DNA from: Lophium mytilinum
Lineage: Eukaryota; Ascomycota; Dothideomycetes; Mytilinidiales; Mytilinidiaceae
Direction: 5' to 3'
NCBI GenBank assembly: GCA_010093605.1
Contig: MU004189.1
Location: 689,834-753,833 of the forward strand
DNA: 64,000 nucleotides
A program made the translations under genes and the position numbers. The notes beneath the pieces were generated by a model. That model was not told where the DNA came from. It was given only the letters and a program-made list of their open reading frames with translations, and searched no databases. Of the stretch, positions 45,998 through 57,122 are shown one piece after another. Every line of letters begins with the position of its first letter. Within the stretch, counting starts at the first letter, position 1.

Positions 45998-46736
45998 ACT
46001 CGACTCCTCGAGATGTAGAAAATAATCAATCTCCTTGTTATGTGTACGAGTATCTTCAAGTAAAATCCTAGACGACGACAAAAAAGCTCTTTTGTCATGG
46101 ATGAGGTAAATCACGAAACGACCTACGGCGCTTTTCTCATTTTCGTTCTGTACATATAGACGTCCACGTATACGCCATAGCTTTGGAGTCTAGACTATTT
46201 GACATCAGACACCTGCCAGGTGCGTTGTTCTTCATCTTCATGTATCAGATTTACTGATATCACGTGTGCTCTAGTCGACCAATCACGAGCCTCGCATTTC
46301 CATGACTTGACTTTCTGCTGTACCGCAAAGCTAGAGACAGCATCACCTTAGACCAAAGGTCCGCTCTTCTAGCTACTTTTCACTAGCAAGAGACAGTTGT
46401 GTCGCCTACTCTAGCAATGGAGGTAACCGAGAATCTCACTCCGTGTGCCGGTTCTGATACATGTTACACTCAGCCAATTCTACGAATCCTACCACGAAAG
46501 GCGTGGTTCAAAACGTTCTCGTATCTGGCCTCTCAAGAAAGAGCGAGTATTTAAATTATCAACTGTCACTTCGAACATGTCTGCTAAGCAGCAAAAATCT
46601 GGAGCAGAACGCTCGTCTTTTAAGTACCACGATACATTTACCAAGAGGTCTTAAAGATACAAGTAAGCGTAGAAGCTTAAGAATCACTGGAGTCAACAGG
46701 ACTACGAGCATCACTCGACACGCTTCCAACATAATT
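45998..46736. other. Intergenic stretch, no gene seen
   Basis: No recognisable gene. The long frame opening at 46461 runs through the region but its first 92 codons look non-coding. Confidence 0.45.
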
Positions 46737-47060
46737 ATGACAGCAAATCGCAGCCCACCTACCTCCAACATCTCTACCCTAACCACCCGCACCCTCTATA
46801 ACGCCATCGGTACCAACTCCTGGGACCCCTACCACATCCACCGCAAAGCGCAATCGGCCACCTTCTTCAACTTTCTCGCCGCCTTCGCCCACGGCTCCAA
46901 CGCCTGGCCCTGCCGCGTCCGCCTCAACCATATCTCCTACGAAGGCAAGACCGTCCATGCGACCGTGTGCGCGCGTACGCGCCTAGCCGCTTTCGCATTC
47001 CCGATCCGAGGGGCGAGCGGGCTTGTGAATCGGTTTGAGCGGATGCGGGAGCGGGTGTGA
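46737..47060 (+). CDS. Hypothetical small protein
   Basis: I do not recognise this protein. The ATG at 46737 opens 107 codons. From about the 20th codon the third positions are strongly C-biased (NSWDPYHIHRKAQSATFFNF), as in the real genes of this window, which argues for coding. No signal peptide, membrane helix or motif is evident. The G-rich continuation after the stop suggests the frame may once have gone on. It may be a real gene, a fragment or a chance frame. Confidence 0.35.
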   Translation: MTANRSPPTSNISTLTTRTLYNAIGTNSWDPYHIHRKAQSATFFNFLAAFAHGSNAWPCRVRLNHISYEGKTVHATVCARTRLAAFAFPIRGASGLVNRFERMRERV

Positions 47061-48982
47061 CGCGAAGGTGCGGGGGAGGCGCGGCTTGGGTTCTTCGCCC
47101 GCGGTGTCCGACGGATTTCAGCGGGGAGGTGCGGTTTGTTAGGGTAGAGGTTATGGAGGTTATGGTTAAGGCGTGGCGGATGGTTGGGACGGCGGGGGAG
47201 TGGGGTGGGGGAGAGGGGAGGGTGTAAAGGTAGAGTCGGTATGTGAACTCTTTGCTATTTACGTCTTCGACGAATTGTAAGACTTCAGGAGATCAATATA
47301 GTCTCATCTCTGAATCTGTTTCAACGGTTACTACGTATGGAAATAGCATCTGTCCCTATATGGGATGGAAAGTGAGTAAAAAGACAAAACAAGCTAAACG
47401 CATTAGCTTTTTGGGCCTGAGAAGGATTCGAACTAGAGCGGTACTAATTCCAATCTATCAGGCCGAGGGGTTCTTTGGTTCGTGGGGTTTGTGTGCAAGA
47501 ACATGAGAGCGGTACCCATATTGTTCGCGGGGACGAGGGAAAATAATGTGATATATATAGGTTCAGTGCGGGGGAGAGGGCTGGGATTAGGGTATTGGTA
47601 GGGGAACGAGGTTATGTAAGCTCACGTGTCAGTTAGTAGAGGTCATATAAAAGGGTGAGTAAGGGGCAGTGAAGTCGACAAAAGGTTGGGTTGCAGGATG
47701 AGGATCGAAAATCGGGACCGAACCATGTTATGGCTCTGGTGGTGAGCGATTGGATCAAACTCGGCGAAGGCACATGTGGTGGAGGCGTCTTGTCTAAAAT
47801 TACGGAGCCGGTGACGACCATCTCTACTAGCATGTAATTCTCTTCGCTAACACGGCGAGGACCTGGTCAATATCATTGAATACATAAGGTGAAGAGTAAT
47901 ATTGGAGTGGAACAGACTCCTGCTAATAGAACTTCTGACCTACCCACGAGCACTGCATTGTCCTTCAGGTTCGTCGAAGAATCTTCATCACTAGGATTGC
48001 CATATCCTGCTATTACCATACTCACAGGACTGATGAAAAGCGTCACTAGCATCTAGCAAATGTGTTCGTCATCACCATTCCCTAGACATAGTGGTACCAT
48101 TCGTCGACGAGGTGAATTAATTGAACAAGCCCAAGCCCGGACATCGAAAGACCTGCCATCTGTTTTGTCCACATCTGAGGTCTTCCTGGTAATTGGTTGA
48201 TCAAGGCGCACGCCTTAGTATTGATCTGTGGGATTGAACCGCAATGGCCATAGAGTTTTATACTTTCTCCACGCCGCAATCACGAGACTACCATGTGATT
48301 TCTCATCCTTTTCCCCGGAACAGCCAGAGTGGGCGTCCGTGGTCCGTGGTGCAAGGCTGACCGAAGGAGCAGAGACAAAACAGGGCGCAGACTGACTGGA
48401 AACTGCGAAGGAATGCGGCGTGACCTTAGGCAGAATCACGTCTCACCTGGCGCCAAGACAGCAAAGCGGCACAGATCTGCATTACAGAACTGGCAAAATA
48501 CGAGTCTGCCTCGCAACTTTGACGTAAGATACGGCGCGGGGTGGGGCGGAGCGGGTAGGCCGACGATCGAAAGCGGGATGCTAAAGATTTAGAGATTACT
48601 ACTTTGAGACTGACTCGCATACGAAAAGAGACGAAAGAAACCGTGTTGTTGATTTGATTGATTAACTAATTCGGGGCTTGACTTTGATTTGGGTAGTACG
48701 GGAGGTTGAAAAAGCCAATGTACAAGAAACTGAGCTCGACTTCTGCCGCCGTAGCAGAGAGGTAAGGCGTGCCAACTTCACTACCGTATCTTCACAAAAC
48801 CGAGCTACTGTGTGGATTCTGTGGCTCCGATGAGGCTTGATATCTCATGTCCTCCATTCCATGTGCGCCGGTATGAGAAACCCTACCATTCAAGCCACCC
48901 TGATGCCTTTGAGACCGTCGAAACAACCCAAACGCCTGTGCCCCGTCCTCATAACCTCATCGTGCAAAAAGGTATGCAACAT
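47061..48982. other. Long stretch without a recognisable gene
   Basis: About 1.9 kb. A 51-nt segment at 47414-47464 has a tRNA-like B-box (minus strand) between perfect 7-bp inverted ends, but lacks a full cloverleaf. The 10-mer AGAGCGGTAC occurs twice about 70 bp apart (47435 and 47506). Frames are short and without resemblance to known families. Confidence 0.45.
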
Positions 48983-49599
48983 CTACCGGATGATACCATC
49001 GTGCTGCTTGTTCGGTGGTGGACCGGCTGGCGGCGTATACACACTGTCCTCGCCTCTGTACGGCGTATGCGCTGGCTGCGGCGACTGGAGCTCGACGCCA
49101 TTCTGCTGGCCGTAGTAACCCTGGTTGGCGCCATTTCCATAGTAGTTTTCGGTTTGCGCGGCCGTGTATGGTGGTGCGGGCTGGTTATTGTTGTTGCTGT
49201 AATACGGTTGCGCGTTGTAGGTAGCGGGATTGTGGCCTGGGGGAACACGACCACCAGCCCAGCCAGTGCCATAGAAAGGTTGGCGGCCGGCGCGACGACG
49301 GCGACGCGCAGTGAGACAGCTGCAGAGGATGAAGAGCAGGAAGAAGCCGATGACGACCACGGCGAGCACAACCCAGCGGACCCAGTTGTCCCATGCGGAC
49401 GATTGGCAGTATTCCTGGCCGTTGTTGCCGTAGTAGCAACTCATTGGGGATCAATGTTAGCTGGTGGTTCTCTGAGAATGAAAGAAAGAGGTTGGCGACA
49501 CAGCTGTTTGCTGAGGGCGGGGTGACGAGTTGGAGGTGGAATGTAGCACTGGGAGGATAGAGAAACTCACTTATAGTAACGTTTATTGAGGACGGGCAT
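48983..49599 (-). CDS. Rcr-family single-pass membrane protein
   Basis: Two exons, 49599-49571 and 49439-48983, give 161 residues. The first exon has nine complete codons, MPVLNKRYY, which is the conserved Rcr start. The 131-nt intron has a GCTAAC branch and an unusual GAG acceptor. Then come a Cys-containing lumenal segment (YYGNNGQEYC), WDNWVRWVVL, one membrane helix (VVVIGFFLLFILCSCLTA), a basic stop (RRRRRAGR) and a Pro/Tyr/Gln-rich tail with PPY-like motifs. Yeast Rcr1/Rcr2 are vacuolar or ER proteins that affect chitin deposition and endosomal traffic through Rsp5 binding. If the second ATG (49444) is used instead, the protein is about 10 residues shorter. Confidence 0.82.
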
Positions 49600-51446
49600 A
49601 GCTGCGGTGGATGGTGTACGTAGGTCAATGACGAAAGGTAGTGAGTGATGTTGGTGGGAGGAGAGGCAAATAAAGGTTTAAAGAGGTGGAAGCAGGCCGG
49701 CGGGCTGGCTTGGAGAGTGGCTGAGTCTCTTCGTCATGCATGGAATTCTTGGCTGCAAGCTAAGCTGCCCCAGAAAGTCGGCTCGACCGCGGTCCGCAGC
49801 AAGCAGGGCACGTGGTCGGTGCGGTTTTCGATGGTTTGACGTCTGCTGCGGTTCGTGAGATTTGGAATCGGCCTCGTTGCAGGCATATCTTGCGAAGATG
49901 CGTGTCTGATGGTGACAGTTATTCTTATTGTAAGGCATGCGCCGCCAGCTTTGTCCGTGTTCTTTATCATTTCAGCAATCAAAGGCAGGAATAATCCATG
50001 GCATGACAATAATAAAGCTTGACGTGCGTAACTGCCCACGTCACTGCTTCGATGAAGGTTAGATCTGTGTTATGAAAGTGTGCCAGTGAAGACCCAATAG
50101 TCTGTGCTCTACTGTTTCACTGATCACTCATCCAGCAACGAAGCACTCCTCGCATCCACTGGAATGATAGCAGGCTTCGTTGACCAGATATCCAGGTCCT
50201 GAACGTGTATTGCTAGTAGCATCAATCCATGGGGAATGTTGCTTCTAGAAGTGTCGGGGTTATTTCCGCAGAACTCACCCAATAATAGCGCGGCTCCTCA
50301 TCGTTTTAGCTCCCTTGACGAAGCTGAGTCTAGAGTAGAGGGTCGTCTGCTCGGACTACCGGCCGAACGACTCGAAAGCAATGCTGCGGTCCCGTGAGGA
50401 TCTCAATGAAGAGCATTGTTAGGGGCCAGGGCAGCCGTGCCGAACGCCAGAAGATATCCCTGCAGCGCCTCACGGGTGCGATATCCGCACCGCCACACAT
50501 GGCCCATTGCAGCCACCTGCGCCACACCATTCTTCACCTCCCATCCCTTTTCGTCAGGAGTTTCAAGGAATTCGTCCAGTGCGCGACACAGACGACAATC
50601 AGTCTGCGAGATGATAGTTTCGATAGAGACAGACATGAGTGTCATTACATGGAGAACTGATGAGCAGCTACGAAGTTGACTTGAATGCTTATATACGTAG
50701 CTCTTCAATTGGCATCGCTCCCTTTCCTAGTACTCTAAAAGAATCATTTGGTTCTTCCAAACAGCTACCGCGTTGCACATTGCCTTCAAAGGCGAGTCGA
50801 AGGGAGTGTGAACCCCCATATCCCGCTACCCAACCAATCTGCGTGTTCCCTGAGGCTACGTAAGAGCACACAAAAAGCAAAAAAGGATACAGATCAAGGA
50901 ACAAAACACCACCTCCTTCTACCCACAATGCAATGATTCTACGATAGCTCTGGGCAAAGTACCTCGCGCGTTGCTTGTCGTCGCTATTGAGTTATTATTT
51001 GACGTGCAGGTGCTCAATGGCTATACCCAGGACGTCGTAGGACTCTAGAAGTTTCAAGATGAGACTGGAATGAGACCTTAAGTCAATGTAGTGTACACAG
51101 AGAACGAAACAAGCTTGTCTCTTGTAACAACGCTGGTCATCTCGAAACCAAGGCACTCATAAAGCAAGTCGACGACAACAAAGGCGTTGTGGTGCCTCAA
51201 GGTGAAGAATATGTCAGGCCGCCAGGCTATCAAAGGGTCCATCGGTACTACTTAAGGGTAGATAGAGCGTCGAAAATCAAAGTAGACTCAAGCTTGACAT
51301 CAGACTCTTTACTCTTGCAGTCATATCTCGAGATTGGTCGTTGCCACAAAACCAAAGTCAAACCTACCTTCTCAGGTTCGAGGAATACCAACATGAGCAC
51401 CAACCCAGACTAGCCCGAGATCGGCACACAGACAGCCTCGCTATTA
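49600..51446. other. Long stretch without a recognisable gene
   Basis: About 1.8 kb. The minus-strand frame 50403-50708 has a Cys pair and even composition but no family resemblance or splice partners. I found no RNA gene or repeat. Confidence 0.45.
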
Positions 51447-52199
51447 ATGCGACTCCGATCTCTTCTGAACACGCTCGGCTCCATGAGACAAGGTGTCAAT
51501 CAAGCGAAGCTAGACATGGAAGACATAAAACATGACCCTCTCAGAGAGCGCATTGACCCTCGCAGCAACCAGATAAACCGAGATCACGTAGCTAAGAGGC
51601 TGAGCAAGCAGCTCAAGAGCTTTCGCGGCCTTATGTTGAGCCACATCAAAACTCTTGGCCCTGCCAAAAAGTACAAGGGCCCTCGCAGCGACGAGGAAGA
51701 TGAAGAAAAGGTTACGAGAAGCCTACTCATACAGTTCGAGCACTTCGGCGTCGACATATCCAACCATCTAGATGCCCTAGACGATGCTGCTGGGAACATG
51801 AAGGGGTTGGACCTTCTCAGGGAGAGCTTGGAGTCGTTTGAATCCGATCGCGGAAGCCTCATCGAATACCTAGGCGCTGATCCAGGAGCTAGGAAGGCAC
51901 CCAGTCTGAACGTCACCGTGAATCGATTAGAAGAGTGCAACCAAGCTGTTACAGCTATGCTCGCATTCGAGCATCTAAGGTCGGCTGCTCGACCTGTGAC
52001 CTCCGAGGAACTCATTGAGTTCTTGTGTCCTTGGGTCGGCAATAGGGCGGCGCAACAAAACAGCTTTCTCCGAAGCTTCCGACGTAGCAATGAACATCGC
52101 GTTCAGTACAGCAAGGAAAACAACGCCTACAGCTACCTGCCGAATCCGGAGGATGGGTTGCCACAAGTCCACGCGCCAGGCGGATCAACGGCACCATAG
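51447..52199 (+). CDS. Hypothetical helical protein
   Basis: The frame of 250 residues is not recognisable to me. It is charged and helical: KRLSKQLKSFRGLMLSH, FGVDISNHLDALDDAAGNMK, then LEECNQAVTAMLAFEHL, with an acidic run near residue 82 (SDEEDEEK). There is no signal peptide or membrane helix. The same frame is open for about a dozen codons upstream beyond a TAG at about 51410, which follows another ATG. The stop could be a point mutation shortening the gene or simply the true upstream boundary. Confidence 0.5.
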   Translation: MRLRSLLNTLGSMRQGVNQAKLDMEDIKHDPLRERIDPRSNQINRDHVAKRLSKQLKSFRGLMLSHIKTLGPAKKYKGPRSDEEDEEKVTRSLLIQFEHFGVDISNHLDALDDAAGNMKGLDLLRESLESFESDRGSLIEYLGADPGARKAPSLNVTVNRLEECNQAVTAMLAFEHLRSAARPVTSEELIEFLCPWVGNRAAQQNSFLRSFRRSNEHRVQYSKENNAYSYLPNPEDGLPQVHAPGGSTAP

Positions 52200-52702
52200 A
52201 CGCGTTTCGAGTGCTTGAGAGGAGCAACACAACGTAACGCACACTTGCGAGATCCTGCTTTCAACCACTAGCTATTTCAAATTGGTATGGAAACAGAAGA
52301 TGGGAATGTGGCATTGTGACCTGGGCCATGGGCTCTATATCTGGGCCTAACATATGCACTTAGGCAGTTCATAGCCTGCGAAACTTCCGGGATAGGCGTA
52401 TTGATTATAGGTTGCAACCGTCGTTTTCATTATGCGGTAAGCTGGATAATGTTTTCGTTTGTCTTTTCTGCATGTTTATAGTTTGCTGCTGGCGTATTTC
52501 CTTCTTCAACAGTCTTTCGTTTGCGCGATGCTGCTACTAGGGCGGAATGAATTGAATCAAAGTTAGAGGTGGATATTCACTAATAGGACGATGCTTCAAT
52601 TATGGTGTTGACATCTGCGTGTGCAGTGAATATGAGAACGTAAGGGGTGGTGTTGGAACCGGTGGCGATCCGGCCGACACAGAGTGGGGATGCCTTAGTA
52701 TT

Positions 52703-52742
52703 TACCGTATAGTTTCTGAATATATTCAGAAAGTATACGGTA
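52703..52742. repeat. 40-bp near-perfect palindrome
   Basis: Two 20-nt arms meet without a spacer: TACCGTATAGTTTCTGAATA and TATTCAGAAAGTATACGGTA. They are inverse complements except for one position. The arms are AT-rich and could extrude as a cruciform or bind a dimeric protein. No gene is nearby on either side for over 500 bp. Confidence 0.9.
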
Positions 52743-53720
52743 TACGTCCAAGGGCCGTCTGTCTTCCACAGGTTCGGCCTACAGGGGATGCCTGTCCTGC
52801 TGCCAAGACCTTCCGTTCCAAGCACCGCGATATCTCCGCCAAACCTCAGCCCTGCGACAGGGGTTTTCCGGCCATTCTCACCGAAACCCGCGCTAAGGCT
52901 GTGAGGCCAATGCTTGACAGGTTTAAGCCGCGCTCGCGGTCAATGATGGGGCCAAAGCGTCTTCTGGATCACCAACGTCACAGAGGCCTCTCAAGAAAAC
53001 TTCGAACGCCCACAACACCCGAACTCAAGTCCAATTCAATGGTGCGCGGGCATTCCTTGCATTAAGAATTTCAACCGCGTCCTGAGCCAACTCGTAGATA
53101 TTTCTAAGTCGGCCCGAGCTGATCTCCGTTTCCACCACACCTCCGTCTCCTCTTTACATGCTACATACGAGCTCTAACACGTAGGACCATGTTATTTGAT
53201 TTCCCGCGAGTGATCTACATCGTACAAGCTATATAGCTAAGTCTATTACAAAGTTATAGTTACAATGGAGCGTATAGTCGCGTTGGTGACTACATTCTGC
53301 ACTGAATGTAAGCAGACACTAGACCGTTTGGGGCCTTGTCGTGCGAGCGCAGAATCATTTGACACAGCATTTTCCGTCGGCGAAACACCTATCCTTCAAA
53401 CATCTAGCTCTCGCAGATGCTTCTGCAAAAGAATCCGGTTGGTAATTAAGGCTGTGTATGCAGGCGCAGATCGTCGTCACCTCGCGCACAGTCAGCGTAG
53501 TAGATGGCTGGTCAGGAGATGGCAGTGGAATTCCACTCGTGTCACTTCAGCATTTTATTCACAGAGCTCAGATAAGACAGGTGTACTAATGTACGATCAT
53601 CCAATCTTGATTCGCTCCTTCTCTTCAGCCTCAGCTTTAATCAAGGCTGTGTTACCCCCCTAATGGACGCTATGGGTGGCTTTAGCTTCCTGTCAGTTTC
53701 TGTGCTCCATGTCTTAACCT

Positions 53721-53727
53721 TATAAAG
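53721..53727 (+). promoter_or_regulatory. TATA box of the DUF1254 gene
   Basis: TATAAAG lies 120 bp before the start codon, followed by a C/T-rich leader. Confidence 0.5.
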
Positions 53728-53840
53728 GTTGATGTCTTCCTTCCAGATAGACAGAAGAAAGTATCCATTCCTCGTATCTTCTATTCTCTAAGACGCAGCA
53801 CCGCACTCTACCTAGTCACGCTCCTTTTACAACTCCCACT

Positions 53841-55472
53841 ATGCAACCCCATCATCTCCTCTTCGCGTTGCTCTTTGGTTCAATCCAATGCGCTCCGCTC
53901 TCTTCTCCTAGCAGCGACTTGCTCCGCAGCCTTAATCTTTCAGTTGACGAGCTTGGCGCAACGGTCTTCTCTCTGATCTACGGCACTCCATTGATGAATT
54001 TCTACCAGTTGGCTGCAGGAACCTTAACGAGCGTGGGCCCGAACTTTATAGGGCACCGCAACACAACGGCTACAGCTAGTACAAAGAATGTCGTCCGCCC
54101 CAACGTGGACACAATATACGGAACTGCCGCAACTGATCTTTCGGCAACTGATTTGGTTCTTGTGGTCCCCCCTATGGATGCCGACCGGTTTTATCTATTC
54201 GCCCTCTATGACCCGTTAGTACTTCCTGCCTACATTATATCCACTATTACAACAGGAGCACGAACGAGAAATCCAAGCACCCAATAACTTACATATTCGC
54301 ACAGTTACGGAGACAACTTCGCCACTATCGGTAGCGTGGCTGCCAGCAAACCAGGGAAATACCTCCTCCGATCCTCGGAATCGAACTGCGACGACGACTG
54401 CGAAGGCTACCAAGGCTGCATCACATTCCCCACCCCAATCGGAACGATCCTTGTCCGCATCGAAGTCAAGAACAACGGGACCGACGTCGCCGAGGTCAAC
54501 TCCTACTTCTCGAAAGTCTCTCTTACCCCCATCAACCCGCGCAAATCCTCCCTCCCCGCCCTTTCCCTAGCCGACTTTGATACCCTATCCAACAACACCG
54601 CGGTCTCAACACTCGAGCTGACCGCCCGTCTCGAGTCTCGCTCTCCCCCAGAGACAGCCGACTTCCAAGCCGCTGTCCCCGGGATCCTAGCTCTCGCCGG
54701 TATCAGCAACGGCGTCTATACAAAGCCAGCATCCGTTAATCTTACACACGCATCCGAGCTGGTCAACGCTTCTGCGGCCGCCTTTACAAACGCGCCCGGC
54801 AACTACCCCAGTTTCGGCAACGGCTGGTCCATCCTGAACAGCTCCTACAGCGGCACTTTCGAGTCCGGCACCGCCATCATCCCGCGCGCCCTTACCGCAA
54901 CAGCGCTCTACCTCCAGAACCAGGCCGCAAACGCGCTCTACCCAACTCTCGGGGCGACGCAGCTCAGTCTGACTGACAGTGAGGCGTACGTCTTTACCTT
55001 CTCCGGGAAGCCGCCGGTTGCAAGTGATGGTTTCTGGAGCGTGACTATGTACGACGACGCCGGCTACCTGGTGCCGAACGATGTGGACACGTACGCCGTT
55101 GGCGACCGCAGCAACATCACCTTCCCCAGCGGGGACCTGGTCTACGGCAGCGGCGCCAAGGATGGGAGTTTCCAGGTGCTAGTGCAGGATGCGAACGTGC
55201 CCCCGCCGAGTAATTGGACGGCGAAGTGAGTTTCAACCCACGCACAATCGACACGAGGAATGTTGACTGATTCTGTGCTTGTAGCTGGCTTCCTGCGCCT
55301 TCCGGTGGTGGCGACTTCACTGTGACTTGTAAGTTTTCCCCTTCCTGCGGTTCTGGCTTTGTGGGAGAGGGCTGATGGGTTCGTAGTTAGGCTGTATGCG
55401 CCTACGACCGGGGCTTCCGATGGGTCGTATGCCTATCCGGTTGTTACGAAGGGAGACGCTATTACGGCGTAG
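53841..55472 (+). CDS. Secreted DUF1254/DUF1214 protein
   Basis: Four exons (53841-54214, 54305-55225, 55285-55328, 55387-55472) give 474 residues. The first 20 residues are a signal peptide (HHLLFALLFGSIQCAP). DUF1254 follows (IYGTPLMNFYQLAAGT, VVRPNVDTIYGTAATDLS, DRFYLFALYDPYGDNFATIG). DUF1214 fills the C-terminal third (FSGKPPVASDGFWSVTMYDD, DRSNITFPSGDLVYG, NWLPAPSGG). Several Asn-X-Ser/Thr sites fit secretion. Function in fungi is unknown; bacterial relatives are periplasmic or envelope proteins. The 44-nt third exon is supported by phase and conserved content. Confidence 0.9.
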
Positions 55473-55983
55473 AGCGCGAGTCAGGATGCGGCCTACTCCC
55501 AGCGGGGCCTGCGACGTGCAAAGTTGTCAGAGCAGGCCTTGCTCTCGGGGAGCTAAAAGCGCTGGGCCGATAGTGTCACAGTATAGTGGGGGGCAATTAG
55601 TATGGGAGAGGGGTATTGTAAGTGGACTGCGGGCGGAAGAGGCAAGAGCGGGAAGTGGTCTAGTCGTCACGCCATATGACTTTTATGTGGGAATTCTGAG
55701 GGCCTGGGGCGTTCGATAGTTCTAGTAAGTAGCCATTTTTGAAGATACGACGTGCAGATCGATTTTGAACGATGAATACTTGTGCAAGATTTTGACTCTC
55801 TCGGAACGTGGATAGGAAAGTGTCTCTCCAGCAATAGTAAGATTCGAAAAAGATTATAGGGAAAAAGAAGTCATGATTGGTAGTTGATAAACAATACCCA
55901 CACCTTTTCCCCTGAGGTTATATAAATTCGGGCTAAGCTACTAAGGTTCGAATAGACAAACGATAGCTGTACAGTAGCTAGAG
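55473..55983. other. Convergent intergenic region
   Basis: No gene seen between the DUF1254 gene and the SDR gene. Confidence 0.5.
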
Positions 55984-56961
55984 TTACATGAACGGTCTCA
56001 CCTTCTCCTCGCACCAGTCCCAGAGCTTCTTCGCATTCCCCTCATCGATTGCCCTGTAAACATCCTGCCGCGAATTAGGCTTTATGACCCCGAACGGCCA
56101 AATATAGCACCCATTCTGGGCCATAGTAATCTTCTCCGAGAATCCTGCAAACATCATCGTATACGTACCATATTTGGCGTGGTACAGCACGAAAGTCTTC
56201 AGGAAAAGCACGAACAGCCAATGCTCGCCAGCATAAATCCCCGTGTACAAGTTCCCAGGATTCTGGCACACGCTGATGATGCCCTGATCTCCCCATCTCG
56301 CGGCGCCTTCGTGTGCGAGGAAGAGATTGCCGCATTTAGACGCTGCGTAGTCGATATACTGCGTGACAGTCTTGCCACCATTGAGGCGCGGGAAGTCAAT
56401 GCCTCCTGGTGGCGAGTTCATTTCGATCTGGACGGACCCTGTCCAAACGACTCGCGACGGCTGGGTGGAGTTCTTTGCACCAGCTCGAAGAAACGGGACG
56501 AGTAAAGTCGTGAAAAGGAACGGTCCAACTGCGTTGGCGCCCATATGCGCTTCAAGGCCTTGGGGGGTGGACGACCCCGGTGCACAGCCCATGGCTGCGT
56601 TATTCCATATGATGTGCAGCTCCTTCTCCTGGGCTGCGAATCTCTCATAGGCTGGCTTCACGGTTCGAAGGTCGCTGAAGTCGAGCCCATGGAGCGGTTT
56701 TAGAATTCCCCTGGTACCTGAGGTGGATGCTGTTGACTCGATCTCGGCAATGGCCTTGGTGATTCTCTCCTCGGACCTTCCGGCAAGATAGATGGTTGCG
56801 CCGGTGGGGTAAAGGAACTTGGTGAGCTCTTTCCCGATTCCAGAATTCGCGCCCGTGATGATGAAGACTTTGCCCACTTGGCTTCCGGGTACAAGGTCCG
56901 CTTCCGTAAAGGTGGGTGATCCGGAGGGGAAAAATTGCTGCCAGATTGTTTTGAGCGACAT
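55984..56961 (-). CDS. Short-chain dehydrogenase/reductase (retinol-dehydrogenase-like)
   Basis: An intronless frame of 325 residues from the ATG at 56961; an in-frame ATG 35 codons upstream is possible. The coenzyme motif is FIITGANSGIG near residue 33, followed by AGRSEER (an Arg after the second strand favours NADP). NNAAM and the catalytic YAASK are present, with WTGSVQ as the Ser region. The C-terminal part is typical of the RDH12/WWOX-like class. Substrate unknown. It is preceded by a divergent or tandem spacing of about 160 bp to the C2H2 gene. Confidence 0.88.
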   Translation of the reverse strand: MSLKTIWQQFFPSGSPTFTEADLVPGSQVGKVFIITGANSGIGKELTKFLYPTGATIYLAGRSEERITKAIAEIESTASTSGTRGILKPLHGLDFSDLRTVKPAYERFAAQEKELHIIWNNAAMGCAPGSSTPQGLEAHMGANAVGPFLFTTLLVPFLRAGAKNSTQPSRVVWTGSVQIEMNSPPGGIDFPRLNGGKTVTQYIDYAASKCGNLFLAHEGAARWGDQGIISVCQNPGNLYTGIYAGEHWLFVLFLKTFVLYHAKYGTYTMMFAGFSEKITMAQNGCYIWPFGVIKPNSRQDVYRAIDEGNAKKLWDWCEEKVRPFM

Positions 56962-57122
56962 TATTGCGGTGGCATTGAACAATGACGGAGGAAGACTGAG
57001 GTAAACCTTTTTGGATTCAAGTTTCGAGGTAAGCTGACGAAGCCGGCTTATGTAAGCCTTTAGCACAGGGTGAGATAATTCGAGGTTGGTTCAGGGATAA
57101 TTAAGCCCATGACCGAGAATCT

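Larger units (their letters stand above)
52200..53840. other. Stretch without a recognisable gene
   Basis: About 1.6 kb. It contains the 40-bp palindrome at 52703-52742 and, at its right end, the TATA box of the next gene. Small frames lack resemblance to known families. Confidence 0.5.

Noticed and set aside
50403-50708. Minus-strand frame with a Cys pair
   Set aside because: No domain, no intron partners and a competing plus frame of equal length; not enough to call a gene.
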